Shown here one piece after another: positions 1 through 8,035 of a stretch of DNA of 64,000 nucleotides. This stretch comes from Phycisphaerae bacterium. GTDB taxonomy: Bacteria; Planctomycetota; Phycisphaerae; UBA1845; PWPN01. Below the pieces are notes generated by a model, which saw only the letters and a program-made list of their open reading frames with translations, had not been told where the DNA came from and did not search any database. Location: contig JAGNEZ010000006.1 of the NCBI GenBank assembly GCA_018003015.1, positions 112,590 to 176,589 of the forward strand, written 5' to 3'. Both the position numbers and the translations under genes were made by a program. Numbering within the stretch: the first letter of the stretch is position 1; the number at the start of each line of letters is the position of its first letter.

Positions 1-2136
1 TCCGCGCTGAGATAGTAGTCGCTGGCCGGCGGACCGGGATTGGCCCCGGCGTCGAACCCCCACGGTATGGGTCCCAAAACAGGAGTGATACCCGGGAATT
101 GCTCATTGTTGGGTATCATGCCGCCCTCGGTCTCGTATGGGGCATCCCACACCTCGTTGGAGTATGTCCAGTTGCCGGCTGAGCCCGAAACCGTGACGTG
201 CAGGTGGATCGTCCAGTCCGTGTAGTTCAGTCCGCTGGCCGTGGTGACGGGATAGGCCACGTTGGGCATGGCTTCGAGCATCCGCTGAGCGCTGATAACC
301 TCGTCACCCTCCTCGTCATAGGCCATGCCGCCCCAGCTCCAATCGGTGGGAGCCTTGACGACCTTCAGGTTGAACTTCTGCTCGCCGCCAACGACGGCGC
401 CCTGGATCTTCTGGCTGGCGAGCACGTCGACGCCATGGGGCGGCACGCTGGCCAGGATGTCCATCGGGATCGCGCCCAGGCTGGAGCCGTAGATCACCGG
501 ATGATCAGGCATGCCTTCCGGCCGGGTGTTGCCCACCAGGACGTACTTGGGTCCGAGCAGCAGCTGGTCGGGGATTGCGACAACCCGGCTGAACTCGATA
601 CCTGAGCCGCCGCCGCCTTCCCAGTAGATGATCTGGATCGGATAGACGCCGGGCTCGGAAACGGTGACGCCGAAGGTGGTTCCGGCATCGCAGCCCCGCC
701 CGGCGTCGAAGTAGCCGATGACCTGGTTGGTCGTGCCGGTTCCAATGACGCAGCAGAAGCCGTCATCGGAGCTGACGTTGAAGAAGTAATCCTTGGCTTC
801 GGGGAAGCAGATCCAGCCTTTGAACACGGCTCCGTAGTAATCGGCACTGTTTACACCGGGCATCTGCCGTTTGCCGCCGTTGTGGCCGCCGCACCCATTG
901 ACATCCGCGTAGTTGACATCCTTCTGGGCGTGGAGGTTGGCGGCGACGAGACCGTGAGTCTCCGCGTACTGCAGCCAGTAGGCGGCCGGGCCGAGGTAGT
1001 TGTTCCAGTTGCGGACATAGCTGTAGACCTTGACATCCCAGCCATCCACCGCCGGATTAGGCAGGGTGGCGGGGCAGTCTGCGGCCTTGCCGGCAGGGTT
1101 GAGCGGCACCGGCGTCGGCAGACTGGCGATGGGAACGTCGATCGGGTCGCAGGCCGTGCCCGGGTCACTCAAGACCGTGGTGTTCACGACGATGTTGTCG
1201 ACCTGATGAACGGCGTTGCAGCCACCGGTCGAGCCGGTGACGCCGAATACGGCGGTGGGGAACTCTGCCGGCCAGGCTCCGACGCAGCCTTCAAGAACCA
1301 TGATGCCGTAGGGCTGGCCGACCGGATCATCCATGCCGTAGGAGTAGCCGGCGCCGCCGGTGGCCGGGTCCACCTTGAGGTACACGCGGACCTTGCCGGT
1401 GCCGCCCTCGGCCGGATCGTTGTAGAAGATGGTGAAATGCACCGGCTGGCCGCCATCGCCGGTCGTGACCATTCGGGGAATAGAGCCCGCACCCACGACG
1501 TCGACGTTGGTGATCAAACTAGGAAGCCGGTCCGTGCCGCGTCCGCCCGGATTCCACAGAGCATAGACGTCGAGACCCACGTGGTTATTCTGATCAGCTC
1601 CGGGCGGATCGAGGCCAGCCTCCTCCGTGTTGTACCAGACGTCAAACTCGATGGCCAAGCCGTCGAGCCCGCCCCAGGACACACCGCCGCCGCCGACGCC
1701 GATCTTGTTGACGGCATCCGCAACGGATGTGGTCACAGGCATCAGCGCGATCACGCCACCGTCCGCCGGGCTGCAGACATTGCCCGAGCGAAGGATGAGG
1801 TCGAACTCGATTCTGATGGCCTGGTTAGTCAACTGAATCGGATAGTCGCCGGAGTGGGCTCCGGCGCCGTTGTACCAGGCCGCGGCCGCGCGGCCGTCCT
1901 GGTTCTGACCGGGATGGATCAGGTTGAGCCGCCCGGGGCCCGTCCAAGAAGCACCGTAGTCCACGGTCATGCCCCAGCCGTCCGGATCCTGGGTGAACAC
2001 GGCAGGCGGATATGCCGCGTTGTTGCTGATACACGTCCACCCCGTCGGAGTGCTCAAGTGTGCGTACGAATTGAAATTCTCGCTGAGACTGAAGGGGGTC
2101 TGGCCATTGGCTCCAACGGCGGCCACCAGACCCACT
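1..2136. repeat. 2.1-kb exact direct repeat, left copy
   Basis: Bases 1-2136 match 4704-6839 at a constant offset of 4703 with no difference seen by eye. The match continues to the window edge, so the full length is unknown. Identity stops abruptly at 2136, inside the signal-peptide codons, where the two genes diverge without length change. Recent gene conversion or tandem duplication explains this; a mis-assembly cannot be excluded from sequence alone. Confidence 0.9.
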
Positions 2137-2168
2137 AGAGCGCAACACAAACAAAGACTGCGGCGCAT
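1..2168 (-). CDS. Large secreted lectin-like/PA14 protein, copy 1 (3' end beyond window)
   Basis: The gene starts at the ATG at 2168 behind a GGGAGGA ribosome-binding site and runs off the left edge, so only the N-terminal 722 residues are visible. A signal peptide (MRRSLCLCCALVGLVAAVGA) is followed by a concanavalin/L-type-lectin-like beta domain (about residues 25-330) and then a PA14-like module (about 400-527) rich in aromatic, Asp and Gly residues. From residue 11 onward the visible protein is identical to the gene at 2765-6871, while the first ten codons differ. By analogy with that paralogue the missing C-terminus probably carries more PA14-like modules and a dockerin-type repeat. Role inferred: exported, carbohydrate-binding or surface-associated protein. 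No catalytic domain was recognised. Confidence 0.75.
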   Translation of the reverse strand, partial: MRRSLCLCCALVGLVAAVGANGQTPFSLSENFNSYAHLSTPTGWTCISNNAAYPPAVFTQDPDGWGMTVDYGASWTGPGRLNLIHPGQNQDGRAAAAWYNGAGAHSGDYPIQLTNQAIRIEFDLILRSGNVCSPADGGVIALMPVTTSVADAVNKIGVGGGGVSWGGLDGLAIEFDVWYNTEEAGLDPPGADQNNHVGLDVYALWNPGGRGTDRLPSLITNVDVVGAGSIPRMVTTGDGGQPVHFTIFYNDPAEGGTGKVRVYLKVDPATGGAGYSYGMDDPVGQPYGIMVLEGCVGAWPAEFPTAVFGVTGSTGGCNAVHQVDNIVVNTTVLSDPGTACDPIDVPIASLPTPVPLNPAGKAADCPATLPNPAVDGWDVKVYSYVRNWNNYLGPAAYWLQYAETHGLVAANLHAQKDVNYADVNGCGGHNGGKRQMPGVNSADYYGAVFKGWICFPEAKDYFFNVSSDDGFCCVIGTGTTNQVIGYFDAGRGCDAGTTFGVTVSEPGVYPIQIIYWEGGGGSGIEFSRVVAIPDQLLLGPKYVLVGNTRPEGMPDHPVIYGSSLGAIPMDILASVPPHGVDVLASQKIQGAVVGGEQKFNLKVVKAPTDWSWGGMAYDEEGDEVISAQRMLEAMPNVAYPVTTASGLNYTDWTIHLHVTVSGSAGNWTYSNEVWDAPYETEGGMIPNNEQFPGITPVLGPIPWGFDAGANPGPPASDYYLSA

Positions 2169-2553
2169 GCGACATGTCCTCCCAAAAAAGAAACGACCTT
2201 TGTCTCCTGCTAGCAGCAATGCGCGCAGCAGAACCGACACAGCGTACGGAACCACTACATGCAACGCTGCTCTACACTTCCGAAAAGCCGCCAGGTTGTT
2301 CAGGGTAGCGAACGGGGTGCCTACACCACCAACGACACCACCCCCGCGCGTGCTCCTCTTACCGAAACACACGCCCTACCAGACTCCATTTCAGGTTGTG
2401 ATAACGACTGGAGCCGACTCCGCAGCCGCTTTCTCTCTCCTTTACAGCTTGTTCAAAACGGGAGATCCAGGCGTTGAAATGGGCGACAGCCCGATCCCAT
2501 CCGTTTTCGGCCCAAGCTGGACCGCTTCGATATGGCGGCCACCTCAAGCCGAC
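2169..2553 (-). other. Long 5' leader of copy 1
   Basis: About 385 nt lie between the inferred transcription start and the ATG at 2168. No convincing gene is seen. A block near 2487-2513 resembles the block at the same place in the leader of the 2765-6871 gene (about 7187-7216); both contain GGATGGGATC on the minus strand. The rest of the two leaders has diverged. A structured or regulatory RNA is possible but unproven. Confidence 0.4.
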
Positions 2554-2559
2554 TATCTT

Positions 2560-2587
2560 ACTATACCACGTCCCTGGGCTTCGTCAA
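2560..2587 (-). promoter_or_regulatory. Sigma-70-type promoter for copy 1
   Basis: On the minus strand TTGACG (2587-2582) and TATAGT (2565-2560) are separated by 16 bases. The same 16-base arrangement precedes the paralogue at 7287-7260. The predicted start is near 2553. Confidence 0.65.
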
Positions 2588-2697
2588 GGCCCAAAGGCGG
2601 GAAGATGCGGGCTGATCGCCGGTAAAAAATGGAATGAGAGGCCTGCGGCGCCCGCCCGGCGTGCGATGGAGCGGCGTCGGGCGGACGCACACAGGAT

Positions 2698-2734
2698 ACA
2701 CGACCATGGGCGCGTCTGGCGCCCATGGTCGTGT
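2698..2734 (-). terminator. Terminator-like hairpin after the 1368-residue secreted protein gene
   Basis: A perfect 16-bp stem (2698-2713 with 2719-2734) with a 5-base loop lies 31 bases past the stop at 2765. No strong U-tract follows on the minus strand, so it may end transcription weakly or stabilise the 3' end. Confidence 0.6.
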
Positions 2735-2764
2735 CGGAGTGTTGCTTACCCAGGATCGTCCTGA

Positions 2765-5700
2765 TCAAGGAACGCAATCAGGTGTCAACGCCTGGGTCCA
2801 GATGATCGCGGGTCCCGTGTAGCAGTTCTGGAATGCCGCGAAGTCCAGGGCGTCGATGGCATCGTTGCTGTCCTGGTCCAGGCAGGAGCATGCCTGGGCA
2901 GCTCCGCCCACCTCGCCCGTGTAGCAGAGCTGCCATGCACCGAAGTCCCTCTGGTCCACGTCGCCGTCAGCGTCCGTATCCGCGAACGGGATCGGGCACG
3001 GGGTGACCGTCTGGAATACCTTGGCGGCATTCCCGACATTCACGATTTCAGGCGTGATGGTCCCATCGATCGAGACGATGAACTCTTTGAAGTGGAGGTC
3101 CTCGCCGCCGCCGCGCTCGTTCATGTCGATCTCGAACTTGTAGAGACCGTCCTGGTCCGCGACGACGTAGAAGTACCGCTCCGAAGCACCCTTCAGGGGC
3201 CCGGATTCGCCGACGACGTTTCCGTCGAGATGCGGCGTCGTACCGCCCATCCACATCTTGAACCCGTCGTCAGTACTCACGGACAAGACGTGCCCGCCCT
3301 TGGTCAGGGCCAGGTAGCCGGTCACGCGAACGGCGAAATCCTCCTCGTTGGTGCCGGTCACCAGGTTCGGGTCGGTGAAGCCGGACATGCCCGGGAAGGT
3401 GTTGTCGCCGAAGTCGACCGTCTCGGTGATGGCGGTCACCCCCATCGTGCCCTGCTCATTGAGGCTCGGAATGCCGAGCAGGACCGCATCCAGGAGCTCG
3501 GTGCCGGAGATGTTGTCCCGGAACACGTTGCGGTCCCAGTCCCAGTCACCGTAACCGCTGATATTGAAGGTGGCGTTCACGGTCTGGACCTTGAAGCCGG
3601 GGTCAGCAGCGTCCTTGATGCGTCCGGCGCTGGCCGATGCCGGCAGGCGGACCGGGTTGGCGTGGGCCGTCGAGGCCGGGGCCGCGGTCAGGGTGCGATA
3701 GACGCTGACCGTCGAGCCGCCGTTGATCAGCACACGCTTGGTGGCCGCCGGATTGGCCGGATCGGCAATGTACTGGAACACTTCCATCGCGAAGCCGCCG
3801 CCTCGCTCGAAGACATCCGCCCGGATGTCGTAGAGGCCCGGCTCGTCCACCCAGATTGAGTGATACCAGTAGTCGCGCGGTCCGGTCGGATCCCGGAACC
3901 AGGTCACGCGCTGACCGGCAATCCAGAGGTTGCCGCCGTCATCGCCATTGATGTTGAGAGCATAGGCGCCCGCCTCCGGGAACAGAATGTAGCCCGTGGC
4001 GGACACGACGAAGTCCTCGTTCTCGGCCGTGGGCAGGATTACGGTACCCGATGGATCGAAGGCGTTCACGTCACGATCCGGGTAGCCGTTCGACGCCGTG
4101 AAGATGCCGGACGCCCTGGTGATGCCATCCGTACCATGGTCGGAGTAATTGAGCGTGAGCGAGGTATCGGTCAACTCGGTGCCAAACGGGACGGGGATAC
4201 TGGCCAGGCTGTTCTCGGCCAGCGCGGTCCCGCGATAATCACCATCGATCGCCACGAGAGCGGCGAACTCTGGCAGTTCCTTAACCAGCTTGGCGTTCCA
4301 GCCCAACTCGCCTTCCTGGCCGACATTGGCCACCTTGCGGTCGGCGGTAATCCGGATGCCACGCGGCTCCGGCATCGGTGCATCGGCCGGGATGGTCGCC
4401 TCGGTCCAGACGGTAATGGCGTTGGGATCGGTCGCGGTGTTCAGCACGACCATGCCGTCGCCATACGTGGCCTCGCCGAACTCGAGATACGCATCGCCGC
4501 CGAACTCGGCAAACTCGACGGTGATGGCATACACGCCGGCCTCGGCAAGGTTGATCGGCAGGGCTTCATAGTTGGTGCCTGCCCCGCTGTAAATGGTCTG
4601 ATTGCCGAGCTTGAGGGTGAAGTTGTCGTCGGACCGCAGCCAGAGGTAGTAGCGGCCGGCTCGCGGGAAGTTGGCGTAGCCCCAGGCTTTCACGCCGTAG
4701 CCATCCGCGCTGAGATAGTAGTCGCTGGCCGGCGGACCGGGATTGGCCCCGGCGTCGAACCCCCACGGTATGGGTCCCAAAACAGGAGTGATACCCGGGA
4801 ATTGCTCATTGTTGGGTATCATGCCGCCCTCGGTCTCGTATGGGGCATCCCACACCTCGTTGGAGTATGTCCAGTTGCCGGCTGAGCCCGAAACCGTGAC
4901 GTGCAGGTGGATCGTCCAGTCCGTGTAGTTCAGTCCGCTGGCCGTGGTGACGGGATAGGCCACGTTGGGCATGGCTTCGAGCATCCGCTGAGCGCTGATA
5001 ACCTCGTCACCCTCCTCGTCATAGGCCATGCCGCCCCAGCTCCAATCGGTGGGAGCCTTGACGACCTTCAGGTTGAACTTCTGCTCGCCGCCAACGACGG
5101 CGCCCTGGATCTTCTGGCTGGCGAGCACGTCGACGCCATGGGGCGGCACGCTGGCCAGGATGTCCATCGGGATCGCGCCCAGGCTGGAGCCGTAGATCAC
5201 CGGATGATCAGGCATGCCTTCCGGCCGGGTGTTGCCCACCAGGACGTACTTGGGTCCGAGCAGCAGCTGGTCGGGGATTGCGACAACCCGGCTGAACTCG
5301 ATACCTGAGCCGCCGCCGCCTTCCCAGTAGATGATCTGGATCGGATAGACGCCGGGCTCGGAAACGGTGACGCCGAAGGTGGTTCCGGCATCGCAGCCCC
5401 GCCCGGCGTCGAAGTAGCCGATGACCTGGTTGGTCGTGCCGGTTCCAATGACGCAGCAGAAGCCGTCATCGGAGCTGACGTTGAAGAAGTAATCCTTGGC
5501 TTCGGGGAAGCAGATCCAGCCTTTGAACACGGCTCCGTAGTAATCGGCACTGTTTACACCGGGCATCTGCCGTTTGCCGCCGTTGTGGCCGCCGCACCCA
5601 TTGACATCCGCGTAGTTGACATCCTTCTGGGCGTGGAGGTTGGCGGCGACGAGACCGTGAGTCTCCGCGTACTGCAGCCAGTAGGCGGCCGGGCCGAGGT

Positions 5701-6871
5701 AGTTGTTCCAGTTGCGGACATAGCTGTAGACCTTGACATCCCAGCCATCCACCGCCGGATTAGGCAGGGTGGCGGGGCAGTCTGCGGCCTTGCCGGCAGG
5801 GTTGAGCGGCACCGGCGTCGGCAGACTGGCGATGGGAACGTCGATCGGGTCGCAGGCCGTGCCCGGGTCACTCAAGACCGTGGTGTTCACGACGATGTTG
5901 TCGACCTGATGAACGGCGTTGCAGCCACCGGTCGAGCCGGTGACGCCGAATACGGCGGTGGGGAACTCTGCCGGCCAGGCTCCGACGCAGCCTTCAAGAA
6001 CCATGATGCCGTAGGGCTGGCCGACCGGATCATCCATGCCGTAGGAGTAGCCGGCGCCGCCGGTGGCCGGGTCCACCTTGAGGTACACGCGGACCTTGCC
6101 GGTGCCGCCCTCGGCCGGATCGTTGTAGAAGATGGTGAAATGCACCGGCTGGCCGCCATCGCCGGTCGTGACCATTCGGGGAATAGAGCCCGCACCCACG
6201 ACGTCGACGTTGGTGATCAAACTAGGAAGCCGGTCCGTGCCGCGTCCGCCCGGATTCCACAGAGCATAGACGTCGAGACCCACGTGGTTATTCTGATCAG
6301 CTCCGGGCGGATCGAGGCCAGCCTCCTCCGTGTTGTACCAGACGTCAAACTCGATGGCCAAGCCGTCGAGCCCGCCCCAGGACACACCGCCGCCGCCGAC
6401 GCCGATCTTGTTGACGGCATCCGCAACGGATGTGGTCACAGGCATCAGCGCGATCACGCCACCGTCCGCCGGGCTGCAGACATTGCCCGAGCGAAGGATG
6501 AGGTCGAACTCGATTCTGATGGCCTGGTTAGTCAACTGAATCGGATAGTCGCCGGAGTGGGCTCCGGCGCCGTTGTACCAGGCCGCGGCCGCGCGGCCGT
6601 CCTGGTTCTGACCGGGATGGATCAGGTTGAGCCGCCCGGGGCCCGTCCAAGAAGCACCGTAGTCCACGGTCATGCCCCAGCCGTCCGGATCCTGGGTGAA
6701 CACGGCAGGCGGATATGCCGCGTTGTTGCTGATACACGTCCACCCCGTCGGAGTGCTCAAGTGTGCGTACGAATTGAAATTCTCGCTGAGACTGAAGGGG
6801 GTCTGGCCATTGGCTCCAACGGCGGCCACCAGACCCACTGCAGCACAACACACAAACAGATGGTAGCGCAT
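2765..6871 (-). CDS. Large secreted lectin-like/PA14/dockerin protein, copy 2
   Basis: The protein has 1368 residues, starting at the ATG at 6871 behind GGGAGGA; the upstream in-frame stretch lacks a signal peptide and is left out. Order of parts: signal peptide (1-22), L-type-lectin-like domain (about 25-330), four PA14-like modules (about 400-527, 710-800, 950-1034, 1177-1260) each built around a Tyr/Phe-rich strand and an S/G-DDGF- or GDDGG-type turn, then a planctomycete dockerin-like pair of calcium loops, DTDADGDVDQRDFGAWQLC and DQDSNDAIDALDFAAFQNC. Such proteins are exported and thought to bind glycans or surfaces; the actual target is unknown. The first 712 converted codons equal those of the left-hand copy. 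A hairpin follows the stop. No enzyme active site was identified, so this is best treated as an adhesin or carbohydrate-binding scaffold. Confidence 0.85.
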   Translation of the reverse strand: MRYHLFVCCAAVGLVAAVGANGQTPFSLSENFNSYAHLSTPTGWTCISNNAAYPPAVFTQDPDGWGMTVDYGASWTGPGRLNLIHPGQNQDGRAAAAWYNGAGAHSGDYPIQLTNQAIRIEFDLILRSGNVCSPADGGVIALMPVTTSVADAVNKIGVGGGGVSWGGLDGLAIEFDVWYNTEEAGLDPPGADQNNHVGLDVYALWNPGGRGTDRLPSLITNVDVVGAGSIPRMVTTGDGGQPVHFTIFYNDPAEGGTGKVRVYLKVDPATGGAGYSYGMDDPVGQPYGIMVLEGCVGAWPAEFPTAVFGVTGSTGGCNAVHQVDNIVVNTTVLSDPGTACDPIDVPIASLPTPVPLNPAGKAADCPATLPNPAVDGWDVKVYSYVRNWNNYLGPAAYWLQYAETHGLVAANLHAQKDVNYADVNGCGGHNGGKRQMPGVNSADYYGAVFKGWICFPEAKDYFFNVSSDDGFCCVIGTGTTNQVIGYFDAGRGCDAGTTFGVTVSEPGVYPIQIIYWEGGGGSGIEFSRVVAIPDQLLLGPKYVLVGNTRPEGMPDHPVIYGSSLGAIPMDILASVPPHGVDVLASQKIQGAVVGGEQKFNLKVVKAPTDWSWGGMAYDEEGDEVISAQRMLEAMPNVAYPVTTASGLNYTDWTIHLHVTVSGSAGNWTYSNEVWDAPYETEGGMIPNNEQFPGITPVLGPIPWGFDAGANPGPPASDYYLSADGYGVKAWGYANFPRAGRYYLWLRSDDNFTLKLGNQTIYSGAGTNYEALPINLAEAGVYAITVEFAEFGGDAYLEFGEATYGDGMVVLNTATDPNAITVWTEATIPADAPMPEPRGIRITADRKVANVGQEGELGWNAKLVKELPEFAALVAIDGDYRGTALAENSLASIPVPFGTELTDTSLTLNYSDHGTDGITRASGIFTASNGYPDRDVNAFDPSGTVILPTAENEDFVVSATGYILFPEAGAYALNINGDDGGNLWIAGQRVTWFRDPTGPRDYWYHSIWVDEPGLYDIRADVFERGGGFAMEVFQYIADPANPAATKRVLINGGSTVSVYRTLTAAPASTAHANPVRLPASASAGRIKDAADPGFKVQTVNATFNISGYGDWDWDRNVFRDNISGTELLDAVLLGIPSLNEQGTMGVTAITETVDFGDNTFPGMSGFTDPNLVTGTNEEDFAVRVTGYLALTKGGHVLSVSTDDGFKMWMGGTTPHLDGNVVGESGPLKGASERYFYVVADQDGLYKFEIDMNERGGGEDLHFKEFIVSIDGTITPEIVNVGNAAKVFQTVTPCPIPFADTDADGDVDQRDFGAWQLCYTGEVGGAAQACSCLDQDSNDAIDALDFAAFQNCYTGPAIIWTQALTPDCVP
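4704..6839. repeat. 2.1-kb exact direct repeat, right copy
   Basis: Partner of 1-2136. It lies wholly inside the 2765-6871 coding region and covers codons 11 to about 722. The boundary at 6839 is sharp: upstream, the signal-peptide start and leader differ from the other copy by many substitutions. Confidence 0.9.
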
Positions 6872-7253
6872 GCGACATGTCCTCCCAAAAAAAGAAATGA
6901 CCTCGTTTCCCTGCCAAACGGCGGTAGGAGCGCGAGCCGACACCACGACATGCAGGGTGTACGCCCCCGGCGCCGTCGTACTCTCGAGATAGGCCGATCG
7001 TTCAATAAGGTCAACGACGTGAGTGCTTCACATCCCCACAGTCGTCGCCCCCGCATGAGCATCGCTTGGGCGCGCTCATGGCACGCAGGACTCCAAATCA
7101 CCGAAGCTCCAACGAGAACCTGATCTCCAGCCTCTTTCTGTTTCCCTAGACCGTCGATTTGCATGTGGGACCCAGGCACTGATATGAACGCTATCCTGAT
7201 CCCATCCGTCCTCGGCACTCGCCGCGTTGACATGAGAGCGACTCTGTGCCGAC
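6872..7253 (-). other. Long 5' leader of copy 2
   Basis: About 380 nt precede the ATG at 6871, nearly the same length as in the left paralogue. The conserved block lies at about 7187-7216, just downstream of the promoter. No supported gene is seen. Confidence 0.4.
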
Positions 7254-7259
7254 ATCCGT

Positions 7260-7287
7260 AATATAGCACGATCGCTGCCTGGGTCAA
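7260..7287 (-). promoter_or_regulatory. Sigma-70-type promoter for copy 2
   Basis: Minus-strand TTGACC (7287-7282) and TATATT (7265-7260) are spaced by 16 bases, matching the promoter of the left-hand paralogue in spacing and position relative to the conserved leader block. Confidence 0.65.
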
Positions 7288-7487
7288 GGGCCAAAATCGC
7301 AGGGCTTTGTTTTGCGACACGCCCGAGGATCTTCAAGCGTAATCCGCTTGCCGGCTGGCTGTGGGCGGCATGGGGACCAGACAAGGCTGGGTTCGGACGG
7401 CCGCTTCGGCTTAAGGGGCGCTTTAGCTACGGTGATCGCCCAACTTCTGCGCTCTCGGGAAGCGCTTGGCCTTCAAGCACCTCGCGG

Positions 7488-7900
7488 TCAGTCTGGCATG
7501 GGCTCAGCCTGCTCGCGCGGCGAGGTGAGGTCCCGTCCTGAGGCCCATCGACTGGTGTCTTGTTTCTGGATTGCGACAGCCATGAGATCGGCGAATACGT
7601 CCAGGGTACAGGCAGACGCGGGTACGCCCATGGCCGCGAGCCTGGCGGCGATCGCATGCTCAGAACTCGAGACGCCCTCGTCACTCAGGGCCAGGAGGAC
7701 ATTGAGCTGCACGCCGGCGGCCACCAACGCGGTCGCGTTCAACGTCGGCATCTTTGGGTCACGGGTCGCCGAGCGGTGGAGAAGAACTTGGAGCTAGGAT
7801 CGACCAGCGGCGGGACCGCCCCGTCGCGCTCAGTACCCAGGACGGCCATTGAGATCAACTGCTGCCGATCGAGGTTCGGATTGTCCTGGGTGGTCGCCAT
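7488..7900 (-). pseudogene. Possible frameshifted small gene, function unknown
   Basis: Two minus-strand reading frames abut. The first starts at 7900 (MATTQDNPNLDRQQLISMAV) and stops at 7739 after 53 codons. The second starts at 7751 (MPTLNATALVAAGVQLNVLL) and ends at 7488 after 87 codons. Both have protein-like composition and overlap by 13 bases in different frames, as expected if one roughly 130-residue gene had acquired a frameshift. No family was recognised. Neither start has a good ribosome-binding site. Two independent chance frames are the alternative. Bases 7291-7487 hold nothing I can support. Confidence 0.3.
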
Positions 7901-7961
7901 GATCCGCTATGCCGTCTTTGCCGGTGGGGTGCCATCCTCGTCGGCCAGTCTGCTGGTCCCC

Positions 7962-8002
7962 ACAAAAGTGGAAGGACCGGTCCACCAGGAACCGGCCCTT
8001 CC
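7962..8002 (-). terminator. Intrinsic terminator of the 1062-residue secreted protein gene
   Basis: On the minus strand a 12-bp stem (8002-7991 with 7981-7970, one G-U pair) is followed by ACTTTTGT, a short U-run, 34 bases beyond the stop codon at 8036. Confidence 0.7.
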
Positions 8003-8035
8003 GCTGGTCATTTGAACTCGTCGATTTGGCCGAGG

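Noticed and set aside
5585..7123. A 512-codon plus-strand frame, and its shorter twin at 882-2138
   Set aside because: Both are antisense to the secreted lectin/PA14 genes, with repeated Val/Gly/Arg/Asp composition and no ribosome-binding site.
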